This document shows, piece after piece, positions 48,370-58,979 of a stretch of 64,000 nucleotides of DNA (positions within the stretch are counted from its first letter, which is position 1; every line of letters starts with the position of its first letter). This DNA comes from Atriophallophorus winterbourni (lineage: Eukaryota > Platyhelminthes > Trematoda > Plagiorchiida > Microphallidae). The notes under the pieces were generated by a model. That model saw only the letters and a list, made by a program, of their open reading frames with translations, searched no databases and was not told where the DNA came from. The position numbers were made by a program, and so were the translations under genes. The stretch covers positions 1-64,000 of the forward strand of contig JACCGJ010008613.1 of assembly GCA_013407085.1 (NCBI GenBank), written 5' to 3'.

Positions 48370-49015
48370 TCGAAAGCAGGCGAATGTTGTTGAAGATAAG
48401 CATTTACGTACAAAATTGTTTCTCCATTTTGATTTTTTTTCCACGCAACATCAAAATTTCATTCGTATTCTCTGTTTCGGAAACATTGTTTCAGCCTTGC
48501 AAGATAATCATACCCACCAATACCCCCGGGCTATAGATGCTTGGTTTCACATAACCATTCAGCACATACGTTAAGGAAAATAATCGCTTAATTACTCCGA
48601 AATCAGTAGAAAACAAACACCATCATTGGGTATTAAATCGCTGAATTTATACAATTTAAAAGGTATAAATCGAATAATTTTATGCCCTGAAACGTAATGC
48701 CAGGAGAATGATTGCGCTCCAGCCAAAACACTGGAGGAAGTAAACATTCCACTGATAAGAATACTTATCCAGCATTACCTGCCTTTTCAAATGCATTGTG
48801 AAAAAAGCAGGGTAAATATATTATATAGCAAACAATGTTTTCCTCAATTCTACCTGGCGTCATCACGTTGGTTGCGTATTTATTTATTTTCTACACATCT
48901 GCCGCTTGACTCCTGGTGACAAATATTCACTAAACACAGCCAAATACGTGGGAAAATAAGCACGAATAGCACAATTCTTTGACGAAAAATGCAAAAAATC
49001 GTTAACATTCGGAAA
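48370..49015. other. Spacer without recognised features
   Basis: AT-rich, no gene or repeat noticed, between a CR1 3' end and hammerhead-repeat copy H5. Confidence 0.45.
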
Positions 49016-49021
49016 AAATTC

Positions 49022-49168
49022 AATTGGACATGATCTTACTGTCTCCACATGATGACTGTAAAAAGCCAGAAACCGGCTGCGGTAAAGGGGATATGAGCAC
49101 GACAAATATTGATCAGTAATAAGCGCCTCGAGCGCTTGGCTGCGAATCATTTTTTATATTCTGCATTT
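49022..49168 (+). repeat. Hammerhead-repeat copy H5, abutting a CR1
   Basis: It contains ATGATCTTACTGTCTCCAC, core ATGATGA (first C changed), a weak stem II (CTGT/GCCA), and GAAACCGGC. The AAGCGC-CTCGA-GCGCTT hairpin near 49120-49137 is perfect. It ends where CR1 endonuclease fragments begin at ~49169. Confidence 0.65.
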
Positions 49169-51436
49169 GAGGGGGTGTTGCTATTTTCTATGATCAACAC
49201 CTAATGTTTACTTGAGAAAACTCAGCTGGATGTTTGTACACTAACGCACAATGCTTGATAAATAAGTTACCTGAGCTAATCGAGCTTCGTCAAATATATT
49301 CACCACTCCTGATAACCGTAACGGAAACCTGGTTCAATCAGCAATTAGCTGAGGAGAAAATTTCCATTCCAAACATGTTTCTTTTTCACCGTGCTAGTAT
49401 GGCCCGTGGGGGAGGAGGTGTTTCTATTTTCTATGATCAACACCTCACGTTCATAGAAATCACGGACAATGATTTGATACTGGAAGACACACTGTTGTGT
49501 TCACTTGAATTAACAACAAATGAAAACTGTATTGTTGGCGTGATTTACCGACCACCGTCAGCAGACTAAGCATACAATGCTAGTTTACTTGAGAAAACTC
49601 AGCTGGTTGTTTCCAGATATCTAAACAAGGTCCTGATCGTAGGTGACTTTAATCTCCCAGATTTACTAAAAAGCGAGATTCCACCGGTGAATTCTATTGA
49701 TCATATATTCTACGATATGTTCAACAAAATTTCTTTATTTAACTACATATCAAGCAGCACTCGCTTCAGAGGATGTTGTTCTGACGAGCGAGGAAAATGC
49801 CATCAAGGATATCCGCTATGAAGCACCACTTGGAAAGCGTGATCATATAGTCATTGTTTTCGTTTATATATCTGATGCGAAAAGAGCTAGTGACGCTCAG
49901 AAATCGATAAGAAAAATCGATACGGTTGCATTATCAATGGCGCTTTAAGAAGTCACCGACTGGACACCGATTAACACTGATGCCCAACAATGCTGGTCAT
50001 CGATACTTGATAAAATCTATGAAAAATAGAACTACACTCTAAATATGTTTCAAAAACTGGAAAAATGATTCAAATTCGTGATCCGTTGTCAAACACGGAA
50101 ATGGATAAATGAGAGAAAATGTGCTTGGAGGAGCCACATACTGCAGGCAACACTTGACTCGTGGGAATCCTACCGTTTGTTGAGAAACAAAGTTACTAAA
50201 CCTTTCCAGAAAGATAAAGGAGAGTATCAAATCGATCTGCTGGATAAAGTGTAAAGAAACCCGAAGTTCCTCTTCCAGATCGTGAACAGTCAGGCCATGG
50301 TAAATTCAAGCGTTTCCGCTTTACGTACTACGACTGGAACTACATCCACTGCACTCGAAGCAGCCAACGAACTCGCGCAATTTTATTCTTGAGTGTTCTA
50401 CCCTAGCGAGCGTTTACGTAACTTTTAGACAATAAATTAATAGAGTACGGTAAATCGCTGTGAACCCCGAGACTATCCTGATGAGGCTATTCGGGTTAAA
50501 TACAAAATCGCCGGGTGCTGATGAAATAACACCTTTCGTCCTAGATCAACGCGCTCATGCTCTATTCTCACCAATCTCTGATCTTTTCAACCTGTCACTG
50601 AGTCGTAGCAAAGTTCCCACTGACTGGAAGTGTGGATTAATCACTCCGATATACAAAGGCGGGAACCAATCCGATGTGTTTAACTACAGACCAGTCACGT
50701 TGTTGCCAGTGGTCTCTAAAGTTCTCGAACGACTTGTAGCTAACGAACTCATTAAACATTTGGAACAGACTAAGCTTCTTTCCATCGCACAGCACGGATT
50801 TAGGACACGACACTCCTGCTTGACCAATCTCATAACACCGTGGATTTGAATATCCAATCCATGCTTGTTACTTGGATATGTCTAAAGCTTTTGACCTTGT
50901 TAACCACAGCATACTACTACAGAAATTGGAGCAGCTCGGGGCGGGTTGCAGATTATTGGCCTGGATACAGGATTACTTGACTGGTAGAGTTATCAGGGTT
51001 AGAGTTGATGGGGCACTATCCAGCACAGTAGAAGTTACAAGTGGCGTACCTCAAGGCTCATTCTTGGGTTCAATACTGTTCCACGTCTACGCGAACGATA
51101 TTACTGAAATCGTACGCGGCAAAATCATTTTATTTGATGATGACATCATAGTCTGGACTAGCATACGCACCATAGAATATTGCCAAATACTACAAAAATA
51201 TCTCAAAGCACTTCATACGTGGTCCTTACGAAACTGCCTACCATTCAATATCCATAAATGTAAAATGTTAAACGTCGGTAAATCATTTGAATTCACATAC
51301 TCTCTGGGATTTCAGCAACTTTCATGGATTACGGAAGCGTAAGACCTGGCTGTGTGGAATAGCATCAACTTGAAGTCTTCATGACAGTGTTCTGTGGTAA
51401 ACAAAATGTCTTGCCAAAGCTTAGCACTGCTCAGAA

Positions 51437-51448
51437 TGATCTTCGGTA
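51437..51448 (+). repeat. Target-site duplication, left
   Basis: TGATCTTCGGTA is identical to 51965-51976. It belongs to the CR1 frame (LRMIFGK / LIFGSF), so the interrupted CR1 is the target and the hammerhead repeats are the insert. Confidence 0.8.
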
Positions 51449-51964
51449 AACACATTTAAACTTGCATGTCACTGTTATATAGCGTTTTTACAAAGAACCA
51501 CGATGTTCAAATACAGAATCACAAAGTGATACCTGGCTATGCGCTCGAGGAACATATACAAGACCAATGTATTGTGGTGCTCACATCCCCATCCCTTACA
51601 CACCACTACCGGTTTCTGGCTGTTTGCTGTCATCAGGTGGAGACAGTAAGATCAGGTTCAGTGAGACTTGAAACAGCGGAAAGGTGGTAAACAAAGTTAA
51701 ACTTGCATGCCACTGTTATATAGGGTTCTTACAAAGAACCACGATGTTCAAATACAGAATCACAAAGCGATTCCTGGTCAAGCGCTCGAGGCGCATATAA
51801 AAGACTAATGCATTGTGGTGGCATTCAAGTATAACATTGTTTACCACTTATCCACTGTTTTAAGGCTCACTGAACCTGATCTTACTCTCTCCATCGGATG
51901 ACGGCAAACAGCCAGAAACCGGTAGTGGTGTGTAAGTGATGGGAATGTTAGCACCATAATACAT
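51449..51964 (-). ncRNA. Inserted composite of hammerhead-ribozyme repeats (retrozyme-like)
   Basis: Two units on the minus strand, spaced 241 bp, are followed by a partial unit on the plus strand from 51821. The minus-strand ribozyme at 51595-51650 is the best stem I and core in the window: CTTAC/GTAAG outer stem, CCAC/GTGG inner stem (51637-51640 with 51603-51606), CTGATGA at 51630-51636, GAA, palindromic ACCGGT at 51608-51613 and A as the expected cleavage base. Stem II (CAGC-AAACA-GCCA) is weak, with two mismatches. The plus-strand core at ~51894 reads CGGATGA and should be inactive. Hairpin GGTTCTT-ACA-AAGAACC lies at 51724-51740. The whole is bounded by the 12-bp repeat TGATCTTCGGTA. 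Confidence 0.7.
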
Positions 51965-51976
51965 TGATCTTCGGTA
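51965..51976 (+). repeat. Target-site duplication, right
   Basis: A perfect 12-bp copy of 51437-51448. The CR1 reading frame continues directly after it (GSFTKQILPRIINT). Confidence 0.8.
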
Positions 51977-52317
51977 GTTTCACAAAGCAGATACTCCCGC
52001 GGATAATTAACACTAATATCAGGCCAACATTAGAGTAAACTGCTCATGCATGGTCGCCATGGTTACATAAGGACATAACCTTGCTGCAACGCGTATACCA
52101 CCGCGATACAAAACTGGTGATGGGAGGTATTTTTATTCGGTGTGTGTGCTTTGTTTGGAATTCCCTACATGCGGATTTGGTAAGCTCAAACAGTTTATCT
52201 ATATTCAAATCGAAACTAGACGATTATATGAGAGCTAATCCAAATTTTGCCCACAACTATTAATAAACTATCATTATCGCATTGATGAACGAGAATACAT
52301 CATTAATTTATATACAG

Positions 52318-52490
52318 ATGCGGATTTGGTAAGCTCAAACAGTTTATCTATATTCAAATACTAGACGATTATATAGCTAATCAAATTTTGCCCACAACTA
52401 TTAATAAACTATCATTATCGCATTGCTATATATATATATATAATATATATATAATATATATATATATACTATATATATATGTATATATAC
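52318..52490 (+). repeat. Duplicate of CR1 3' UTR followed by TA microsatellite
   Basis: 52318-52425 repeats 52169-52285 (GCGGATTTGGTAAGCTCAAAC through TAAACTATCATTATCGCATTG) with two small deletions. It is followed by a (TA)n tract to ~52490. Confidence 0.8.
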
Positions 52491-52665
52491 CCTGGTGGGA
52501 AAGAAAAAGACGTCTCGATGTACGTAAGAAGAGCAACAAAAGCAGTTATATCTTTCTAACCGTTCCAGAGGCTGTCACTACGACGGAGGCTGTTAAACAA
52601 CAACAACCTATGACTCTAAACAGTGGCTCTACATCGCAGAAATGATAGGAGCGCGGGAGTGTGTT
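52490..52665 (+). mobile_element. CR1 ORF1 fragment
   Basis: It begins CCTGGTGGGAAAGAAAAAG as at 43550 and encodes IPWWERKRRLDVRKKSNKSS and VTTTEAVKQQQPMTLNSGS. The PWWERKRRLDVR phrase is where the CR1 ORF1 at 60.1 kb reads PDIPCLGRKGSLNAR. It ends in unrelated sequence. Confidence 0.5.
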
Positions 52666-52739
52666 GTTGTGGCTACTTTTTGGAATACCCCGTTCATGCA
52701 ATAACAAAGGTGATGGATCAAATACTTTTAAACTCACTT

Positions 52740-52815
52740 TACTAAGAACAGCCAGAAACCGGTAGTAGTGCGCAAATGCTGGGGATGTGAGCAACATATT
52801 ACTTTGGTCACATAT
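52740..52815 (+). repeat. Hammerhead-repeat copy H7 (3' half only)
   Basis: ACAGCCAGAAACCGGTAGTA, then GGGGATGTGAGCAACAT and TTACTTTGGTCACAT. The 5' half with CTGATGA is absent, so it cannot fold a ribozyme alone. Confidence 0.55.
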
Positions 52816-52819
52816 GCAG

Positions 52820-53250
52820 GTATTGTATAGCTACATCATCCCAAAATGATTTGCGTTCAACTCAGTTCCCATTAGAGAGAACGCATTATGAATATAGCCA
52901 TTTTGCTGGTCCAAATATTTCGTTGTTAGACAAGTATACTCTCTGGGTTACAGGGATCTTAAAGACGGCCGTACATAGCTAAACTAAAGAGGTTGTAACT
53001 CATAGCGTTTATACCTCTTAGATAAATTGGGTGCTTAACACATAGAGGTGCCTCGAACCGTTCGCTTTCACATCAAATTCACATCAAATTCAAGAGCACC
53101 GTAGCAGTACTGTCGTGCAACATGTGTCAAAACTCGAATGATTTAAGTAATGTAACTAAAAATTTCACTTAAAGTTTATAGACATCAACTCCCAATAAGT
53201 TTTGGTGTATTTTCACGACTACCGGAAATCTTGTGGTGTTGCTGATTTAT
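52820..53250. other. Spacer without recognised features
   Basis: About 430 bp of non-coding DNA between the partial hammerhead repeat and the next CR1. It contains a local duplication CACATCAAATT(C) at ~53070-53092. Confidence 0.4.
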
Positions 53251-53254
53251 CATC

Positions 53255-55775
53255 ATAATCGACAATAAATATCTTGTATACAAACGATTTTAATCTCCCG
53301 CATCTGTTTTCAAAAGGTGAGCACTCCCTGCATTCGTTTGAACATAACTTCAAAGAGGTTATAGAATTTGCTTCACTACACAATCACGTTAACCAGCCAA
53401 CTCGCTGGCGGGGTCTTGACCAACCTTCAACCCTTGACCTTGTCTTAACGCCTGAGGCAACCGCAGTAGAGGGTATACAATACCTGGCACCACTGGGGAA
53501 GAGTGATCATGTTGTGCTTTTGTTTGATTATGTATGTAGTGCGGAACGATTGTGTGAACAGACGAAAGTCATAAGGAAAATACAATTTGAATCCTTAAAT
53601 ATCAGTCTCCGGGATGCATACACTCATGAGTTTGATTCAATGGATCCTGGCTCATATTACAATTCGTTTCTAAATTATCTCAATTCGAAGATTTACGAAA
53701 ACTCGATTTTTGTACCACACAAATGCAGCTACAACAACCAGTTTGTTATTCGGAGTAGAACGAAGAAATGGTTAGCTGTTAAGCGAGAGTCTTGGGTAAC
53801 TCATAAGAAGTTTGGTACGGAAGAAACTTGGAAACGATTCTGTAAGATACGGAATCAAGTCACTACTCTTGTAAGAGAAGATCGCATGCAATTCCAATGG
53901 AACTTGCTTAAGAGAATGGAAAAGAATCCTAAGCTTCTCTACAAGATAGTAAATGAACGATCAAAGATCAAACCAGGTGTATTCTCTGTACTAACACCTC
54001 ATGGATTGACCCACACTGCCCAAGATACCGCCGACGCTTTAGCAACGTTTTACTCATTTGTCTTCAATCCCAAGCGTTGTATACCATATCAACTTTCATC
54101 AAGTTCACCACATTTCGAATTATTAAGTGAAATGACTATCAACGAATACATGGTTGGGCGGGAACTTTGTCGACTAAACGAAAAGAAGTCCCCTGGCGCA
54201 GACAAAATTACCCCCGCCGTACTTCGCAGGTGTCGCGTTGCTTTGACTGCTCCTCTCACTCGCATATTCAATCTCAGCTTAAATGAAGGAAAAATACCAC
54301 CGCAATGGAAAGCAGGGATGATAACTCCTATTTATAAAGGCGGCAGCCGTTCAGACACAGCAAACTATAGACCGGTAACGTTACTTCCGGTGATCTCCAA
54401 ATTAATGGAACGCATTGTGACTGCGCGCATGAGAGAACATTTTGAAAACCAAAATATTTTGACCGCAGCACAACACGGTTTTCGAAGAGGTCGTTGCTGT
54501 TTATCTAACCTTCTTACCACGTTCGAGGATTGGACCAAGGCACTAGACGAAGGTGAGGCTGTACATGCTTGCTACATCGATATTTCCAAAGCTTTCGACA
54601 GAGTCAACCATGACATCTTAATTAAAAAGCTCGAATCCTATGGAATAACGGGAATATTGCTGAATTGGATAAGGGACTATCTTACTGATAGACACGTCCA
54701 AGTTCGCGTTGGCAGCACCTTATCTAGAAAAATAGACGTCACGAGTGGAGTTCCGCAAGGCTCGGTGCTTGGACCTCTTCTATTCTTGGTGTATATGAAC
54801 GATATAGTAGAGGATATTGGATGCAACTTGATACTATTTGCCGATGATATTAAAATTTGGAAACGTGTCAGGTCTGTTAATGACTGTATGGCATTACAAC
54901 GGGATCTAAGCATCTTATTTCGTTGGTCCCAGTTAAATGAGTTACCATTTAACCCTGCGAAATGTAAAATGCTGCAGCTTGGGAAATCTCTGCACCACAC
55001 GTATCAGCTTGGCACGCAAGATCTCGTCTGGACCACAGCAGAAAAAGATCTGGGTATCTGGGTTTCGTTTAACCTGAAGCCGGGACAGCATTGCCGGATG
55101 GTGTACAATAAAGCTTGCCGTATCTTGAGTCTTCTCAAAAGAATATTCCGGATTTTTACGCCCGAAACCCTACCCCGGGTAATTAACACGTATATACGTC
55201 CTGTTATGGAATATTCCATCCAAGCCTGGGCACCATGGCTGAGGAAGGATATCGAACTACTCGACAGGATTTATCATCGTGCTACAAAGTTGGTCTCCCG
55301 GTACAGAAATTTGCCTTTCACAGAGCGAATGTTAAAACTGAACCTACAAGATTTTACCCAACGGCGGATACGTAGTGACCTTATGTTGACTTTCAAAATC
55401 CTGCATTCTGTAAACCATCCCCTTAAACACTTGCTAAAGCCCAATGACCTTACTAGAACACGAACACATTCAAAGGCTTTAAGCATTCCGCATTCTCGAT
55501 TGGATATACGTCGTAATTTTTTCTCCTTTAGAATTTTTTTCACTTGGAACTATTTGCCTTAAGAAATCACACGATCAGAATCTGTTGAGGTTTTCGCTTC
55601 CAAACTCGATGAGTTTATGACGAACCATGCGGTATGCGAATGTCCCTATTGATTTTTGAGATATTTTTTATTTTTTATATATTTTTATATGTTCCATATA
55701 CCTTGTCATCCTTTGGTTATTGTTAAGCTTGATGCTTTTTCTACCATACAATTTTCTGAGTTCTGAGTTCTGAAA
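53255..55775 (+). mobile_element. CR1-like element, best-preserved ORF2 (762 codons open)
   Basis: The open frame 53274-55562 holds the last third of the endonuclease (DFNLP, STLDLVLTPEA, GKSDHVVLLFD), the linker (KNPKLLYKIVNERSKIKPG) and a complete RT. RT motifs are KSPGADKITPAVLRRC, MITPIYKGGSRSDTANYRPV, AAQHGFRRGRCCLSNLL, CYIDISKAFDRVNHD (~residue 440), GVPQGSVLGPLLFLVYMNDI (~491) and FADDIKIW (~522). The C-terminal region follows (KDLGIWVSF, YSIQAWAPWLRKDIELLDRI, TQRRIRSDLMLTFKIL). The N-terminal endonuclease is missing and the first real codon context is TTG, so it is 5'-truncated rather than complete. The last ~20 residues lie after a TAA at 55560. The 3' UTR ends TTTCTGAGTTCTGAGTTCTG (~55751-55770), a different terminal repeat from neighbouring copies. 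Confidence 0.92.
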
Positions 55776-55779
55776 CCTT

Positions 55780-56590
55780 CTTTTGCCAAAGCAACACTCC
55801 GTCATTCGTGAGTGATTCAGATATAATGTTCATGTTGACGCACCAGCAAATTTTCATTTGCTGTTTCTCGGAAAACGACTCATCTCATTCGAAACCGGTC
55901 ATCCTTCAAAGTTCAGCCACAACGTTGATTTGCGCTATATTTCATTTACCAACGATCGATATCCATTGCCTGAATCCACACTCACATTGATCAGTAAGCT
56001 CATCGCAAGCGCCGGGTGGTAGAGCACACGTACTCGTGACCTCAGCGTTGAGCCGATCGATATCGAATCGTACCGGTAAACAATCCGTCGACCAATGTTG
56101 ATTTGATTTGTGATTTATCTGCAACTTGCTGGATGCATTTGGATTATTTTCATTTTAGTATTGCGCCTCTTCTTTACCGCCTCTTTGAATTAATTATATA
56201 TCCATCGATGAGTACTGGCCGTATACATAATATCGGAATACTAGTTTGGCTCCCGTTTCTCGCTAATACTTATCATTGTGTAATCAAATTGATGCCGAAA
56301 ATCTATGGAAACGCAATACACAGCACAATCTACCGTTTAAAAATGTAAGTTCCTTAGAAGGCGATGTGATAGAGGCAATATTGAGGCTTTTGAATCAATG
56401 ATCTCTTAAAATGGCTTATCTGTTTTCTTTGATGGCAATGTCTCACAGAAAGCATACTACTTTTGGCTTGCCATTTAATAGCCTTTTGCTTTTGTTGCTA
56501 TCGTTTTGCTGTTGTTTGCCATTGCTTTCTTTCCTCTTCTTTCTTCTATCTTTTGTTGCGTCCCTGCTGAGATCCATTTCTTGTGCGTGT
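55780..56590. other. Spacer, low-complexity pyrimidine-rich tract at its end
   Basis: No gene recognised. 56480-56580 is T/C-rich (TTTGCTTTTGTTGCTATCG, CTTTCTTTCCTCTTC) and gives a spurious hydrophobic frame. Confidence 0.4.
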
Positions 56591-56599
56591 ACCTTTTAG

Positions 56600-57062
56600 G
56601 GCCAATTACTTACTTGACATGTTGAGGTCATTTTCTGTTACTTCTGTTCCACCCTTTCTTCTTCCAGAAGCCCTTCCAGGATCTGGAACTTGTTGAAAAG
56701 GGCCACCCTTAACTCTTCTTTCTTCCTGCTGTCTTTCATTTTAGAAGTATTGTAGCGCTGTCGTTAGCTGGACATCTCTATCCAGTTTTTCTTCAACTTC
56801 GGCTTCTACTTGGCGACAAGTAGAGTATGGTCGGAAGCAACGTCAGATCATCTTTTGACGTGTACATCTTGAAGAGAGTGTCAAAACTTCTTCCCGATGC
56901 ACACGTGGTCCATTTAGTTTCCTATCAACAGATTTGGTAACACACAAGTCGTCTTGTGTATACTTCTGTGGTGAAAAACGCTTCCTCTGATGACCACATT
57001 GCTTACGGCGCATAGGTCGGCGAATCTCTTCCCGTTGTCATTCAACTCGCCCAACCCTTACC
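56600..57062 (-). mobile_element. RTE-like element, part 2 (linker after endonuclease)
   Basis: Minus-strand translation gives GLGELNDNGKRFADLCAVSN, VVIRGSVFHHRSIHKTT, MDHVCIGKKF, then LQDVHVKR.SDVASDHTLLV and KPKLKKNW. This is the characteristic end of the RTE endonuclease (IDHI.I...WR.SL.DVR...GAD..SDH.L) and the linker. Several stops are present. It continues the fragment at 57618-58130 after a nested CR1. Confidence 0.8.
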
Positions 57063-57616
57063 GCCCCATGATCCCAGCTTGTGCAATGTGGCTGCGTAAA
57101 GACATTGGATTGTTGGATAAAATTTACCACCGGGCGACGATGCAGCAAATCCCATAACAAGAGCGAATGGCCATGCTGTGATTGACCGATTTTACATAAA
57201 GGAGAGTAAGGAGCGACATGATCCTTGTATATAAAATACTGCGGATTGAAAATCACCCTCTCGGCGATTTGATTAAAGTTAGGTCCCCTAAGAATACACG
57301 GAGTCACTCAAGTTGTCGCGTTATTCCGCAATCAAGACTCGATTGCAGACGTCATTTCTTCTTGGCGTGTATTTGCTTTCTGTGGAATTCACTATCACAG
57401 TATATTGTGAACGCTCCTACGATCATTAAATTCAAATCGGCATTGGATGCTTATATCAAAGAGCACTCCACCTTCGGCCCTGTATATTGACCAAATATGA
57501 ACCCACACAAACTAAACACCTCAATAGAATTTCGATATCATCCTCTGTATTTTTATAGCTGTCATTCAATTGTACATACAAAGCGATTGCTTTTTTTCAC
57601 CCTAATATCTTGATTC
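57063..57616 (+). mobile_element. CR1-like 3' fragment nested in an RTE element
   Basis: It encodes PAQAMWLRKDIGLLDKIYHR-like sequence with a shift, then open 57218-57490: MILVYKILRIENHPLGDLI, SRLDCRRHFFLACICFLWNS. The 3' UTR has GTACATACAAAGCGATTGCTTTTTT and ends CACCCTAATATCTTGATTCTT. RTE sequence flanks it on both sides in the opposite orientation, so the CR1 inserted later. Confidence 0.82.
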
Positions 57617-57617
57617 T

Positions 57618-58290
57618 TTATTCATACCCTCGGTTGCCACTGCCAATCTTGGCGTTGAACTCACCCATTACAATGACAATATTCCTCTTTGGTCGGTCTT
57701 GTATTACGGTTGATAGTCTATTGTAAAAATCCTCCTTCTCCTCTTCCCTTTCGTTCGTCGTGGTGTAGCACTGGATTATGTTCATGTAGAAAGAGGTTGG
57801 CATGATCAGTGTTCCGTGCGCTTTACACCCAATGAGCGCTCTCTGTGCCGACTTGGAAAGCATCGGAGCTAATCCCTGAGTGTGTGCGGAATCTTTCTGC
57901 TCGTGACCCGAGTACAACAGTCAGGCACATCTGCCCGGATCCAATCCATCTTTACTCGTGGATTCCTAAGACGGTGAGGTTATACTTGCTCATCTCTGCG
58001 GCTGCTAGCATTGTAATTCAAGTCTCCTACATGATCCGGAAGTTCCCAGTTGCGATGATAGTGGTGGACCTGGTGGTCATCGGTATGACGGCTTCCAAAT
58101 GAGCCTGGCTTTCACCGTCCGACGTCAAACACCTTCCAGCTGGGGTCCATCTTCTCACAGGTTCGTATTGCCTGTTAGCATTTTAAAGGGCGTTTCTGTA
58201 GCTAGAAGGTTTTTACAGGGTGGGGTAGCTAGTCACATGCTCAACCCTCCTCATTTTTGCGTCCGAGCCTGGGACTGTCTTTGTCGGAGT
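57618..58290 (-). mobile_element. RTE-like element, part 1 (apurinic-type endonuclease)
   Basis: The minus-strand frame 57917-57618 reads YSGHEQKDSAHTQGLAPMLS, KSAQRALIGCKAHGTLIMPT, IIQCYTTTNEREEEKEDFYN, RPKRNIVIVMGEFNAKIGSG. These are the AP-endonuclease motifs of RTE elements with catalytic MG(D/E)FNAKIG; Asp is replaced by Glu here. Upstream (to ~58130) AAAEMSKYNLTVLGIHE is readable with stops and a shift. 58140-58290 resembles non-coding 5' UTR. The element resumes on the far side of the nested CR1 at 57062. Confidence 0.85.
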
Positions 58291-58299
58291 TAGAAAGGC

Positions 58300-58975
58300 T
58301 CTCATTTCACGCGTTTTATCTTCGCTCTCTCTGAACTGATCTCTCAGTTCACCCACTCTTGTATCTTATTTCGTCTTTTATACTGCTATCCTGCACTTTT
58401 CTCACACTCCTTTTGATAGACTTTGTGTTAATAAGACGTTGAATTGAAATAATTTCACGTGAAATTTAAATCATCGGTGAAAGCATCTCAAAATAATATT
58501 GTATCAACATATTTTTGATTTTGATAAACTTATTAACAATATTCTCACCGATAATTCTCACCCACTCCACATCGAACTACCTAAATCTCAATCTATTTCT
58601 AAAACTCGATCAAATTATTGCAATTTCGAACCAATTTCAGATATCTTTCATCCCTTCTCTGTCAAAAGGATGTAGTCATTAAACAAATTAGAAAAGATGT
58701 ATCTCGTTGATATTTTGTAATTGGGTACCGTGTGTTATTTTTGTAATAATCATTAAGCTATGGCTCGAATTTTGAATATTGATTAAAAAAAGCTTTTATA
58801 TTCTTGTTCTTCCTCTTCTTATATTTATATTTCTTTTAAAATCAAAACAAACAGTGGTAAAATTCGTAAGATATACTCATGACATTTTCATAATTCATAG
58901 TTTATTAATTAGTGGGACAGTTTAGGAGGCATATGCATCCGTTTATATAACAACTTGATAGTATTGATAGAAATT
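58300..58975. other. AT-rich spacer
   Basis: About 670 bp strongly AT-rich with no gene or repeat recognised. Confidence 0.45.
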
Positions 58976-58979
58976 TAAT

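Larger units (their letters stand above)
49169..52290 (+). mobile_element. CR1-like element, near complete ORF2, interrupted and decayed
   Basis: Endonuclease: NAQCLINKLPELIELRQIY, ITVTETWFNQ, MARGGGGVSIFYD and IVGVIYRPPS (49234-49569), then VLIVGDFNLPD (~49640) after a stop. The linker is broken. RT: KSPGADEITPF, GLITPIYKGGNQSDVFNYRP, QHGFRTRHSCLTNL (50460-50849), then MDMSKAFDLVNH, GVPQGSFLGS and LFDDDIIVW (50872-51342); the catalytic FADD is changed to FDDD. A 516-bp insertion of hammerhead repeats with a 12-bp duplication splits the thumb region at 51437-51976. The tail resumes (FTKQILPRIINTNIRP, HAWSPWLHKDITLLQRVYHR) and ends in a 3' UTR at ~52285. Endonuclease pieces at 49169-49230 are out of order relative to 49409 and 49580. 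Confidence 0.85.

Noticed and set aside
50475..50485. CTGATGA in CR1 RT region as a possible hammerhead
   Set aside because: No stem II or GAAA follows at suitable distance; it is part of coding sequence.
56411..56599. Hydrophobic 62-residue frame, membrane-protein-like
   Set aside because: It comes from a T/C-rich low-complexity tract; no other support.
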